Below, one piece after another: positions 25,031 to 33,401 of a stretch of 64,000 nucleotides of DNA. The position numbers were made by a program, and so were the translations under genes. Source of the stretch: Anaerolineaceae bacterium (lineage in GTDB: Bacteria > Chloroflexota > Anaerolineae > Anaerolineales > Anaerolineaceae); assembly GCA_016841525.1 (NCBI GenBank), contig JAENYZ010000001.1, positions 124,001 through 188,000 of the forward strand, read 5' to 3'. A model generated the notes under the pieces. It was not told the origin of the DNA, made no database searches, and saw nothing but the letters and a program-made list of their open reading frames with translations. Each line of letters starts with the position of its first letter. Within the stretch, counting starts at the first letter, position 1.

Positions 25031-25465
25031 ATGAATTTGAAGCGCAGCAGTCTGATCAAACCAAAAAGCACAACGCCGTTCAAAATTGATTTTGATTGGT
25101 GGAAGAAACATGACCGGGACTGGCGTGTTTATTTAAGAAGTTTTTTGTGTGAAGAACACCAATCAATGTTCGAAACGATGGACAATGATGAGATAATTGA
25201 TTGGGTCGATCCAGAAACCGGTGAAGTTACCCAGGTAGATGGGCTGTTTCACATTTTGATGACCCACTGCGCAAAACAAGAAGATTTTCTAAACAACCGG
25301 ATGGCACTTGTCGATTCTGTATTTAGAATTTTACTTGCGAATGGCAACCGACCGACAACGCCGGAAGAATTGGGGGAACGCCTAAATCGCCCAGCATCCA
25401 CTATCCTCAGAACATTATCGGGAATTCGAGTTTACAAGGGAATTCGACCTATTTCAGAAGAATAA
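25031..25465 (+). CDS. Unknown small protein with C-terminal HTH (second gene of a two-gene unit)
   Basis: I do not recognise this 144-aa protein. The N-terminal 85 residues contain DFDWWKKHDRDWRVYLRS and the acidic EIIDWVDPETGEVTQVDG. The C-terminal part (RPTTPEELGERLNRPASTILRTLSG...YKGIRP) has the rhythm of a winged helix-turn-helix. GGGAG precedes ATG. It follows the 527-aa gene closely and so probably works with it. Ahead of the tRNA-Arg gene. Confidence 0.7.
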   Translation: MNLKRSSLIKPKSTTPFKIDFDWWKKHDRDWRVYLRSFLCEEHQSMFETMDNDEIIDWVDPETGEVTQVDGLFHILMTHCAKQEDFLNNRMALVDSVFRILLANGNRPTTPEELGERLNRPASTILRTLSGIRVYKGIRPISEE

Positions 25466-25493
25466 AAGTGGTAAAATAAGTGCGTTAAAATTT

Positions 25494-25567
25494 GCCCCTG
25501 TAGCTCAAATGGACAGAGCACTGGACTTCTAATCCAATGGTTGCAGGTTCGAGTCCTGTCAGGGGCG
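25494..25567 (+). tRNA. tRNA-Arg (anticodon UCU)
   Basis: Acceptor GCCCCTG / CAGGGGC with discriminator G. Anticodon stem TGGA/TCCA with loop CTTCTAA gives anticodon TCT. T arm GCAGG-TTCGAGT-CCTGT. CCA is not encoded. Confidence 0.96.
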
Positions 25568-25669
25568 CTAATTTATCCCCTCAAATACATTTCAAGATAA
25601 ATTTTATTAATGACCATGCTTTTGGTACAATACTAATAGTTATTACTACTTCAAGAGAAAGGCAATCTG

Positions 25670-26041
25670 ATGAAATTCATACTTCGCTGGCTCATTATCG
25701 CCATTTCCCTTTACGTTGCAGTCTTGGTTGTACCCGGCATTCGGGTTGAAGGAGATGCATGGGTTGTATTTTCAGTGATGGCAATCATTCTTGCGCTTGT
25801 TAATGCTACCATTCGCCCCTTCTTAAAATTCTTGTCATGCGGCTTGATCATCCTCACCCTGGGTCTTTTTGCACTGGTAATAAACGCAGGGACATTCTTG
25901 CTCGCATCAAACATCGCCCAAAACTGGTTCAATGTTGGTTTTTATGTCGACGGTTTTGTTCCAGCCCTCCTGGGTTCGATCATTGTAAGCATTGTTTCTG
26001 TCGTTTTATCCAAAATTTTAATTGAAGAAGAAAAAAAGTAA
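25670..26041 (+). CDS. Small membrane protein of the mycobacterial-phage-holin IV / PF04020 superfamily
   Basis: A 123-aa integral membrane protein with four predicted helices: ILRWLIIAISLYVAVLVV, WVVFSVMAIILALVN, GLIILTLGLFALVINAGTFLLA and FVPALLGSIIVSIVSVVLS. The arrangement and the NATIRPFLKFLSCGLIILTLG motif match a widespread bacterial family named after a phage holin but not itself phage-linked. There are no phage genes near it. A TACAAT at 25626-25631 may be its -10. Function in bacteria is unknown. Confidence 0.8.
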   Translation: MKFILRWLIIAISLYVAVLVVPGIRVEGDAWVVFSVMAIILALVNATIRPFLKFLSCGLIILTLGLFALVINAGTFLLASNIAQNWFNVGFYVDGFVPALLGSIIVSIVSVVLSKILIEEEKK

Positions 26042-26125
26042 ATTTTGTTTGGAAAGCAACAAAAGATGTGAAATCAGCCTTCTCATCTCAAAGTCACCAA
26101 CAAAGACAATTTTTTTTATTTAATC

Positions 26126-26154
26126 TTGCACATTGTTACAAAGTCGAGTATACT
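26126..26154 (+). promoter_or_regulatory. Sigma70-type promoter of the rpsF-ssb-rpsR operon
   Basis: TTGCAC (26126-26131), 17-bp spacer, TATACT (26149-26154). Transcription from about 26161 gives a 120-nt leader that starts with the hairpin GTTGATG-AGGAAA-CATCAAC (26165-26184). Confidence 0.85.
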
Positions 26155-26217
26155 TGCACGCTGTGTTGATGAGGAAACATCAACATAAAAAGAAGCCAAA
26201 TACAAATAATCCGGTTT

Positions 26218-26273
26218 CTTTCCGCTGCCCAGCTATCAAAGATGGTCAAGAGCAGCTATCCCGAGGAAAGGAG
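26218..26273 (+). ncRNA. S6:S18 ribosomal protein leader (autoregulatory mRNA structure)
   Basis: Lower stem CTTTCC (26218-26223) with GGAAAG (26265-26270). Upper stem GCTGC (26224-26228) with GCAGC (26252-26256). The 3' side has an internal loop TATCCCGA containing the CCG trinucleotide that the S6:S18 complex recognises in 16S rRNA and in its own mRNA. The lower stem overlaps the Shine-Dalgarno AAAGGAG, so binding should block rpsF translation. Confidence 0.75.
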
Positions 26274-26280
26274 AATCCAA

Positions 26281-26568
26281 ATGCGACAGTATGAATTAAT
26301 ACTCATTGTCCAACCCGATCTGGACGAAGAGGCCACAAATGCAGTCGTTGATCGCGTCAAAGACATGATCACTGCAAACGATGGCCAAATCTTAAAAACA
26401 GATGTCTGGGGTTCCAAGCGTCTTGCTTACGAAATCCAGGACTTCAGGGAAGGCTTTTATGTATACATGGATGTTGAGTTCGCGCCTGAGTTTGGGACTG
26501 AATTAACACAAAACCTGCGCTACATCGAACCCATCATTCGCTACATGCTTACAAAAAAAGAAGCATAA
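26281..26568 (+). CDS. rpsF: 30S ribosomal protein S6
   Basis: A 95-aa ribosomal protein of the central platform, partner of S18. MRQYELILIVQPDLDEE at the start and WGSKRLAYEIQDFREGFYV are typical, as is LRYIEPIIRYMLTKKE at the end. ATG 26281 is chosen over the in-frame ATG at 26242: it begins the conserved S6 sequence and has AAAGGAG 7 nt upstream, and the earlier one lies inside the leader structure. First gene of rpsF-ssb-rpsR. Confidence 0.96.
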   Translation: MRQYELILIVQPDLDEEATNAVVDRVKDMITANDGQILKTDVWGSKRLAYEIQDFREGFYVYMDVEFAPEFGTELTQNLRYIEPIIRYMLTKKEA

Positions 26569-26598
26569 ATTTCTTAATCACTGAAAGAGATAATTTCA

Positions 26599-26991
26599 AT
26601 GGCTCGTGGATTAAATAAAGTCATGGTAATTGGAAAACTTCCCAGGGATCCTGAAATGCGATTCACGCCAAGTGGCAAATCCGTTTCAAGTTTCTGTATA
26701 GGATGTGATCGATCATGGCGTGACTCAGAAAACCGGGCACACTCAGAGACAGATTGGTTTAACGTGGTTGCCTGGGGTAACCTTGCAGAGTTTTCAAAAC
26801 AAACTTTGCACAAAGGCGACCTTGTTTATGTTGAGGGTAGATTAAAGACACGAACCTGGCAAGATAGTGAAGGTAAACTGCAAAAATCCATCGAAATCAT
26901 TGCCCGGGAAATTCTATTGCTCAGTGATAAAAACAGTCAAAATAACGAAGAGGATTTTGATTTTGATAATGAAGGACATGATCATTACTGA
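26599..26991 (+). CDS. ssb: Single-stranded DNA-binding protein
   Basis: A 130-aa OB-fold protein that coats ssDNA during replication and repair. LNKVMVIGKLPRDPEMRFTPSGKSV and TDWFNVVAWGNLAEF...LHKGDLVYVEGRLKTRTW are standard. The tail is short and acidic but ends EGHDHY rather than the D-D-x-P-F tip that recruits repair partners. It lies between the S6 and S18 genes, the usual bacterial order. Confidence 0.95.
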   Translation: MARGLNKVMVIGKLPRDPEMRFTPSGKSVSSFCIGCDRSWRDSENRAHSETDWFNVVAWGNLAEFSKQTLHKGDLVYVEGRLKTRTWQDSEGKLQKSIEIIAREILLLSDKNSQNNEEDFDFDNEGHDHY

Positions 26992-27019
26992 TCAATATAC
27001 CTAAAAAATAGGAGAAATA

Positions 27020-27256
27020 ATGGCAAATTACAGATCAAATCATTATTACACACGTTCAAAAGTCTGCCAATTTTGTACGGATAAAAGCATTGAAATTGAT
27101 TATAAAAACACTGAACTTCTTCAACGCTACATTGATGATACAGGCAAAATCCGTCCACGACGTCAGACTGGGACATGTGCAAAGCATCAGCGTGCAGTGG
27201 CAAAAGCAATCAAGAATGCCAGGCATATTGCCTTGTTGCCCTTCGTTGGCAACTAA
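27020..27256 (+). CDS. rpsR: 30S ribosomal protein S18
   Basis: A 78-aa ribosomal protein that pairs with S6. It contains CQFC and a later TGTCAKHQ, giving a four-ligand zinc-type (C+) form. The core [30 protein letters not shown] is highly conserved. AGGAG lies 8 nt before ATG. Last ribosomal gene of the operon; the ppiC-like gene follows after 35 bp. Confidence 0.96.
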   Translation: MANYRSNHYYTRSKVCQFCTDKSIEIDYKNTELLQRYIDDTGKIRPRRQTGTCAKHQRAVAKAIKNARHIALLPFVGN

Positions 27257-27291
27257 TAGTTCATTGTAATCAAGAAAAAGCCGGAATATAT

Positions 27292-28698
27292 ATGCCAAAC
27301 ACAAATAGAAAAATTAAAACAAAAAAACACCTGGCAAGAGAACAAAGAGAAGCAAAACAAACAAGACTTATTATTATTGGAACAATTGCAATAGGTGTGG
27401 CTATTTTAGGGCTTGTGATCTACGGAGCAATTTCTCAATTTATCATTCGACCTAACGTGAAAATAGCGCAAGTTGGTGATACTGATATTAAAGTCAGAGA
27501 ATTTGAAAAACGAGTCGAATACAGTCGTGTTCAAATGCTTAATCAGGCATACCAGTATTACACTTATTATCAACAGTTTGGACAAATGGGGCAAAGCTTT
27601 TTAGAAACATCCCAACAGATCGTTTCTGAACTCATGAGTCCAACAACGCTGGGCAGTGATGTATTGGATGGGATGATTGATGATATTATAATCCGAGATG
27701 AAGCAAGTGCTCGGGGTATTACTGTAAGTGAACAAGAAATTGATGAAGGCGTTCAAATGGCATTTGGCTTTTACCCGAATGGCACACCAACCCCAACGGT
27801 AACTGCCACAATTCAATCAACACCTACGCTTTCTGAGACACAACTTTCACTGGTTACATCGACAAGCACCCCAACAGAGACCAGTGTCCCGACAGAAACA
27901 CCGGAGATATCACCGACGCCATCAGAAGAAACACAAACCGAAGACAGTGAACAACAAAACCCTGACGAAACAGAAGTCGAAGAACCATCGGAAAGCGAAA
28001 CCGAGGATCAAAACGCGACCCCTGAACCTGAGCTTTCACCAACGATCACGCTGACCCCCACCATAACCTCAACACCTACGCCATATACTACAGAGGTGTT
28101 TGCAGAAAACATCGATGACTTCCAGGATGTTTACAAAGAATACAACTTCAATTTACAGGATTTACGTGAATTAATTGAGGTTCAATTATTACGCGAAAAA
28201 TTGCTATCGGAAGTGACTGCAGACCTTCAACCTGTCAAAGACGAAGTTTGGGCACGACACATCTTAGTTGAGACAGAAGAAGAAGCACTTCAAATCCTCA
28301 CTGAACTCGAAGAAGGCGGTGATTTTGCGCTGCTGGCTGCCAAACATTCAACCGATGAATCTAATAAAGATTCTGGTGGTGATTTAGGATGGTTTGACCG
28401 CGAAAGAATGGTAGAGGAATTTTCTGAAGCCGCATTCAACCTCGAAATCGGCGAAATTAGTGATCCAATAGAAACTTCCTTTGGCTATCACATTATCCAG
28501 GTCCTGGGAAAACGGGAAAGCCAGATTCTTCCAAACGAATTCGAAGCTGATAAGCAAGAAGCATTCAACGTCTGGCTGTCTGAAATTCGCAGCGAACGAG
28601 ACGACATTGAAATCTATGACATTTGGGAAGAGTACGTGTCCACAAATCCTGAGGTACCGCAAGAATTGTTGTTTGCACTATATCAGCAATTTGAGTAG
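27292..28698 (+). CDS. Membrane-anchored parvulin-type peptidyl-prolyl isomerase with Thr/Pro-rich insertion
   Basis: A 468-aa extracytoplasmic foldase. The N-terminus is basic, followed by one membrane helix ([20 protein letters not shown], about 28-47). A SurA/PrsA-like chaperone segment follows (KVRDE and [18 protein letters not shown]). About residues 162-265 are an insertion rich in Thr, Pro, Ser and Glu with repeated TPT motifs. The C-terminal PpiC domain has [32 protein letters not shown] and [14 protein letters not shown] 27292 is chosen; the longer frame overlaps rpsR. It ends at a strong terminator and is convergent with smc. Confidence 0.9.
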   Translation: MPNTNRKIKTKKHLAREQREAKQTRLIIIGTIAIGVAILGLVIYGAISQFIIRPNVKIAQVGDTDIKVREFEKRVEYSRVQMLNQAYQYYTYYQQFGQMGQSFLETSQQIVSELMSPTTLGSDVLDGMIDDIIIRDEASARGITVSEQEIDEGVQMAFGFYPNGTPTPTVTATIQSTPTLSETQLSLVTSTSTPTETSVPTETPEISPTPSEETQTEDSEQQNPDETEVEEPSESETEDQNATPEPELSPTITLTPTITSTPTPYTTEVFAENIDDFQDVYKEYNFNLQDLRELIEVQLLREKLLSEVTADLQPVKDEVWARHILVETEEEALQILTELEEGGDFALLAAKHSTDESNKDSGGDLGWFDRERMVEEFSEAAFNLEIGEISDPIETSFGYHIIQVLGKRESQILPNEFEADKQEAFNVWLSEIRSERDDIEIYDIWEEYVSTNPEVPQELLFALYQQFE

Positions 28699-28723
28699 TC
28701 CCGATAGGATGAAGAGAAATAGT

Positions 28724-28750
28724 AAAGGCGCCGAAATGGCGCCTTTTTTT
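28724..28750 (+). terminator. Rho-independent terminator after the parvulin gene
   Basis: Stem AAGGCGCC-GAAAT-GGCGCCTT (28725-28745) followed by T5. It lies between convergent ppiC-like and smc genes. Confidence 0.93.
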
Positions 28751-28804
28751 CATTTCCATTCAATTTGATTATTCAATACCCGATTGAATTCATGGAGTAT
28801 CTAA

Positions 28805-31800
28805 TTATTCAAGATAAGTTTCATCAACATCTTCAAGCTTCAGGCTTATCATTTGGCTCGCTGAATCTCGTCCCATCGTCACACCATAAATGACATCCGC
28901 TGCTTGAACAGTGTTACGGTTGTGAGTGATTATAACAAATTGTGTTTTCTTTGAAAGCTCCCGCAAAAGGTCGATAAAACGCCCAACATTGGACTCATCC
29001 AACATCGCATCAACCTCGTCAAGAATACAGAAGGGAGTCGGTGAAACTTTCAGCAAGGCAAAAATCAGGGCGACAGCTGTAAGGCTCCGTTCACCACCTG
29101 ATAACAAGGCTAAGCCCTGCTGCCGGCGTCCAGGCAGCCTTGCAATGATATCTACACCGCCTTCAACCGGGTTTTCTTCATCGATAAAGACCAGTTTTGC
29201 TTCTCCCCCATTGAATAATGCTGAAAAATATTCTGAAAACTCATGATCAACAGCCTTAAAGGTTTTAATGAAATCCTGTTCCATCAAATGGTCTAAAGTT
29301 CGAATAACTTCCCTCAAATTTGCGCTGGCTTTTTCAAGGTCATCGATTTGTTGTGTTAGGAATTCATGACGCTCTTTGACTTCCAGATATTCTCGTTGTG
29401 CCTCTGGATTGATTGCACCAATTCTGCGAATCTGGCTTTTTAGCCGTTTAATATTTTCTTCGCAATCTTTTGACAGGGTTTGCTGCCGAGGTAAATTCTC
29501 TACAAAATCACCATCAAAAGGCAGGGGTTTTGGTCCATCAACATTTTCTTCATATTCAAAAGAGACCAATCCAAAATCATCCTCAATTCTTTCTCGCAAG
29601 TTATTTAATTGGTCTTTTCTGCGGCTCAATTCAAGCTCTAATTGTGCAAAATGTCGCTCAGCAATCACCACTTGTTTATGAGAATGATCTTGCATTTTTT
29701 CTAAGGCAGATAATTCTTTCTCGTTTTGTGTCGTGCTCTCACTTAAAGGTTTGATCTTGTCTGAATCAACCTGTTCAATTCTTGTTTCGATTTGGGATAC
29801 CTGGTTTTTCAGAACTTCTGTTTGTTCTCTTGTTTCAAACAAGCCCTCTTCAATCCCTTGAAAACGCGCTTGGTAGGTTTCAAATCGCTGAAGTGCTTCC
29901 TGAAGGCGAGATTTATGTTCATCGTAACGCTGCTGGGCTGACGCTAGGGCATTTTTAGTGACAATTCGATGTGTCTGCCAGTGGTTTAAGGATTGCTGTG
30001 TCTCAAAAAGAGGAATGGATTTGACACTTTCACGGATGCTTCTTTCTTCCTTAAAATAGTTTTCAATACGGCCATCAAATTCTGCCAGCTTAGCATCGGC
30101 AGAAGAAATCTCTGAATTCGTATTGTCGATATTTTCTTCAATATCTTTAAGTCTCTGATAATGCCAGGATAACTGCTCACTGATCCTAGTCAAGCCATCT
30201 TTCAAACCCTGGAGCTGCTGCTTAGCCTGGTCTCCCTCTTCCTCAGCATGCGCCAATTTTTCTTGAAGTCCTTGGTAATCGACCTGTTCTGACGACAGTG
30301 TCCCCGATAAATTACCCTTTTTTGTTTTCAGGGAATTAATTTTCTGGTCAAGCTGGCTTAATTCTTGCGTCATTTCATTTTTTTGACGTGTTCTGCCAAT
30401 CCGTTTGCCAGATGTATGATTGCCAGAAATCATGACGCCATTCGCATGAAAAACCATGCCTTTTAATGTGACGGCTTTCATTGTACCAACCAGTGAAGAT
30501 TGAATAGATTGAGCGCTCTTTCGGTCTCTTACAATCAGAATGTCAGAAAAAAGCTCGTCAACCAAACGACGGTATTTGTTGTCCACCTGGATCAGCTCAT
30601 TTGCAAATCCAAAGATACCATCCTTCATGGAAATTTGGTTCTTATTTTGTGTCCTGATACGATCCAGTGCAACAAGTGCAACGCGATCCCGATCTTTTGA
30701 TTCAAGATATTCGATGACGAGTTCACTATCACCAGCGGGGACCACCAGTAGATCTGCCAGTTCCCCTAATGCTGCACTGATCGCAATCTCATACTTTTCA
30801 TCCACAACAATGTGTTTTGACAGTGGTTCAATGCCGCCTGGCAGCCGCCCTTTTCTCGAATCTTCAACAACGGACTTTGAACCTTCTGAATATCCCGCCA
30901 GCGCAGCTTCAGCCTGCTTGAGCACATCTAATTGTGCGGCAAGCTTGGATTCCTTTGTTTCCTCTTCTGAGATCTTAATCTCAAGATTCCGCAAGTCCAT
31001 CCGAAGCTGATCGATTTCTTTTTGTTTACTTATTACAATTTCTTTGATTTGATCTTTTTTATCAATTAATTTGGTAAGCGATTCACCAATAACTTCAACC
31101 TGATTTTTAATTGGATTTTCTTCATCCTGTAATTTTCTGATAGCAGATTGAACTTTATTCTTTTCTTCGTTTAACGAGCCCAAACGTGAGCGCCATTCTT
31201 CCAAATGCGCTAAAATCTGGACCTTATCTGTCTCAACAGCGACGCGTGCCTGACGCAATTGGGTCAGTTTCGAATCCTGTGTTTCTTTTTGGGCTGATAT
31301 CGTATCAAATTCTTCCTGCGCATCCGTAAAAGCTTTTTCAGCAGCTTCGAATTCTGAAGCGTGACGTTCAATTTCCGCTTTATAGGCCGTTTCTTGCGAT
31401 TTTAATTGGGAGATTTCTTCCTGAAGATGAGCAATGTCAATTTCGAGATTGCTTTTTTGCTGATTATGAGACCGTTGTCGCTCCTCAATGATTGCCAGCT
31501 GACGGGTTGCCTTTTCCAGTTGGTGATGATATTCAGCCGATTCTCGATGTGCTTCTTCCAATGACTTACGATTCAGTTGAAGAGTCTTTCGAGCTTCCTC
31601 AACACTATGTTCAGATTCTGAATGTTTTTGTCTTAAGGCATTTAGTCGCTTTTCCTGGTCATGGTAATCAATGCTTACAATCCTGATATCTTGCTGCCGT
31701 TGGTACCAATGATAGCCATACCACTCCAGGAGAAGTGCTTCTAAATCTGTGCGCAAACCTTGAAATTCCTCAAACCTTTTTGATTGTCGCTCAAGGCTGC

Positions 31801-32413
31801 GTAAGCGAGGACGAATTTCTGTCATAATGTCCAGAATACGATCCAGGTTTTTCCGGGTGCTTTCTAAACGGCGAAGCGCATCTTCCTTTCGTGACCTGTA
31901 AAGGCCGATTCCTGCAGCTTCTTCAAACAATTGCCGCCGCTCATCAGGCTTAAGCGCCAGGGCAACATCCACAAGGCCTTGCCCAATAATTGTATAGTTC
32001 CTTTCAGATAAACCTGTCTGAGAAAGCAGTTCCGAAATATCCTTCAAGCGAACTTTTTGTCCGTTCAAAAGATATTCATTTTGGCCGTCTCTATAAGCAC
32101 GACGAGAGATTGCGACTTCTGAATAATCTATCGGCAGCCATCCATCCTCATTGTTAAAAGTTATCGTCGATGAAGCCATCCCTGAACGTGATCGCTGTTG
32201 TGAACCTGAGAAGATCATATCCTCAGTCCTTTTTGCTCTCAACAAGGAAAATGATTGTTCTCCAAGGACCCAGCGTACACTGTCCGCAATGTTGGATTTT
32301 CCCGATCCATTCGGTCCAACGATTGCTGTAACCTGACCAGGGAATTCCAAACGTGTATGTATAGCAAAGGTTTTGTACCCCTGCATTTCCAGTGATTTAA
32401 GGCGTCGTATCAT
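28805..32413 (-). CDS. smc: Chromosome segregation protein SMC
   Basis: A 1202-aa condensin ATPase that organises and segregates the chromosome with ScpA and ScpB. The N-terminal Walker A is GPNGSGKSN, followed by SDSVRWVLGEQS-type sequence. Two long coiled-coil arms flank a hinge around residues 500-660 (GGIEPLSKHIVVDEKYEIAISAALGE). The C-terminal ABC signature is LLSGGERSLTAVAL and Walker B FCILDEVDAML. It starts three bp after the rnc stop, the classical rnc-smc pair. The scpA gene is close by but divergent. Confidence 0.97.
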   Translation of the reverse strand: MIRRLKSLEMQGYKTFAIHTRLEFPGQVTAIVGPNGSGKSNIADSVRWVLGEQSFSLLRAKRTEDMIFSGSQQRSRSGMASSTITFNNEDGWLPIDYSEVAISRRAYRDGQNEYLLNGQKVRLKDISELLSQTGLSERNYTIIGQGLVDVALALKPDERRQLFEEAAGIGLYRSRKEDALRRLESTRKNLDRILDIMTEIRPRLRSLERQSKRFEEFQGLRTDLEALLLEWYGYHWYQRQQDIRIVSIDYHDQEKRLNALRQKHSESEHSVEEARKTLQLNRKSLEEAHRESAEYHHQLEKATRQLAIIEERQRSHNQQKSNLEIDIAHLQEEISQLKSQETAYKAEIERHASEFEAAEKAFTDAQEEFDTISAQKETQDSKLTQLRQARVAVETDKVQILAHLEEWRSRLGSLNEEKNKVQSAIRKLQDEENPIKNQVEVIGESLTKLIDKKDQIKEIVISKQKEIDQLRMDLRNLEIKISEEETKESKLAAQLDVLKQAEAALAGYSEGSKSVVEDSRKGRLPGGIEPLSKHIVVDEKYEIAISAALGELADLLVVPAGDSELVIEYLESKDRDRVALVALDRIRTQNKNQISMKDGIFGFANELIQVDNKYRRLVDELFSDILIVRDRKSAQSIQSSLVGTMKAVTLKGMVFHANGVMISGNHTSGKRIGRTRQKNEMTQELSQLDQKINSLKTKKGNLSGTLSSEQVDYQGLQEKLAHAEEEGDQAKQQLQGLKDGLTRISEQLSWHYQRLKDIEENIDNTNSEISSADAKLAEFDGRIENYFKEERSIRESVKSIPLFETQQSLNHWQTHRIVTKNALASAQQRYDEHKSRLQEALQRFETYQARFQGIEEGLFETREQTEVLKNQVSQIETRIEQVDSDKIKPLSESTTQNEKELSALEKMQDHSHKQVVIAERHFAQLELELSRRKDQLNNLRERIEDDFGLVSFEYEENVDGPKPLPFDGDFVENLPRQQTLSKDCEENIKRLKSQIRRIGAINPEAQREYLEVKERHEFLTQQIDDLEKASANLREVIRTLDHLMEQDFIKTFKAVDHEFSEYFSALFNGGEAKLVFIDEENPVEGGVDIIARLPGRRQQGLALLSGGERSLTAVALIFALLKVSPTPFCILDEVDAMLDESNVGRFIDLLRELSKKTQFVIITHNRNTVQAADVIYGVTMGRDSASQMISLKLEDVDETYLE

Positions 32414-32416
32414 AGA

Positions 32417-33130
32417 TCAGTTAAGCTCCAATACCCCAAGATTTTGCAATGCTTCCTTTGCTGCTGCCTTTTCTGCCAATTGTTTACTTAAACCCGATCC
32501 GCTGCCATATGATTTTTGCCCAATTCTGACCTCCATTTCAAAAATTTTATTATGGTCAGGTCCTTTTTCAGAGATCAAAACATATTTAGGCGAGCTAAAG
32601 CCGTGCCCCTGTGCCCATTCTTGAAGACGGCTCTTGGTGTCTTCATCAAGGTGGTTCATAAAAATAAAATCAACCACTTCTTTAAGCAATGGGAAGAGAA
32701 AATCATTGACAGCTGGAATGCCGCCATCCAGATACAGGGCACCAATCAAAGCTTCAAAAGCGTCACAGAGCAATGTTGAACGTTCTCTTCCTCCCGCCTG
32801 AACCTCTCCCCTTCCCAATCGCAATGCCTGGCCAAGGTCAATTTCCTTCGCAAAATTTGCCAACTGGTCAGTGTGCACCAGTGCGGCACGCAAGCGTGTT
32901 AGATCACCTTCTGGCTTTTCCGGATAATGGTTATATAACCAATCCGCAACAACAAAATCAAGAACAGCATCACCTAAAAATTCCAGGCGTTCATTATCTT
33001 CTATGGCGTCCTTATATTCATTCAAATAGGAACGATGTGTAAGCGCCCTCGACAGCAAGAAATAATTCGTGAAGGGCAGTCCTAATCGATTAGAAAAATG
33101 TTCGGGGGATTCCGTCGTAAAAACATCCAT
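32417..33130 (-). CDS. rnc: Ribonuclease III
   Basis: Double-strand-specific endoribonuclease that matures rRNA and many mRNAs. About 237 aa from ATG 33130. The RNase III signature NERLEFLGDAVLD is present with the later catalytic DAFEALIGALYLD, then a C-terminal dsRNA-binding domain (SRLQEWAQGHGFSSPKYVL...GSGLSKQLAEKAAAKEAL). The open frame extends to an ATG at 33175. I favour 33130 because conserved homology begins near it and AAAGGAT precedes it; the longer start lies inside a long hairpin. Co-transcribed with smc. Confidence 0.94.
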   Translation of the reverse strand: MDVFTTESPEHFSNRLGLPFTNYFLLSRALTHRSYLNEYKDAIEDNERLEFLGDAVLDFVVADWLYNHYPEKPEGDLTRLRAALVHTDQLANFAKEIDLGQALRLGRGEVQAGGRERSTLLCDAFEALIGALYLDGGIPAVNDFLFPLLKEVVDFIFMNHLDEDTKSRLQEWAQGHGFSSPKYVLISEKGPDHNKIFEMEVRIGQKSYGSGSGLSKQLAEKAAAKEALQNLGVLELN

Positions 33131-33161
33131 TATTGTTCTGGATCCTTTCTCCAGAACTATC

Positions 33162-33198
33162 GATGCGCGAGCCATTCTCGAGAAATGGCTTGCGCATC
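33162..33198 (-). promoter_or_regulatory. Long hairpin at the start of rnc, candidate RNase III autoregulatory site
   Basis: A 37-bp near-perfect inverted repeat centred on TTCTCGAGAA. Outer arms GATGCGC/GCGCATC and inner arms AGCCA/TGGCT are separated by one mismatch, and one bulged base lies near the centre. In the minus-strand RNA it forms a stem of about 15 bp ending 32 nt before the favoured rnc ATG. It lies in the 5' leader, or contains the upstream ATG if that is used. E. coli RNase III cleaves a comparable hairpin in its own leader. Confidence 0.6.
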
Positions 33199-33377
33199 AA
33201 CAGTTCAACTAACTTCATTAACCTGTTGATAAATCGAACATGATTGTAACTGATTTCATTAAAAATGACAAAACATTGCTTCTTGTTCTCTGATGTGAAA
33301 ACCGGTATATGCAACTGCTTAATATTTTCATTTTTCATTTTGGTAAACCAACTTCTCATGAATCAAAATCGCAAGGG

Positions 33378-33383
33378 TATAAT
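33378..33383 (+). promoter_or_regulatory. -10 element of scpA
   Basis: TATAAT 18 bp before the scpA ATG, giving a leader of about 12 nt. No good -35 hexamer is present. Confidence 0.45.
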
Positions 33384-33401
33384 AAATGTCAGGAAAAAAT
33401 T

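Noticed and set aside
25670-26041. Phage holin suggesting a prophage
   Set aside because: The family is named for a phage protein but is widespread in chromosomes; no integrase, capsid or lysis genes are nearby.
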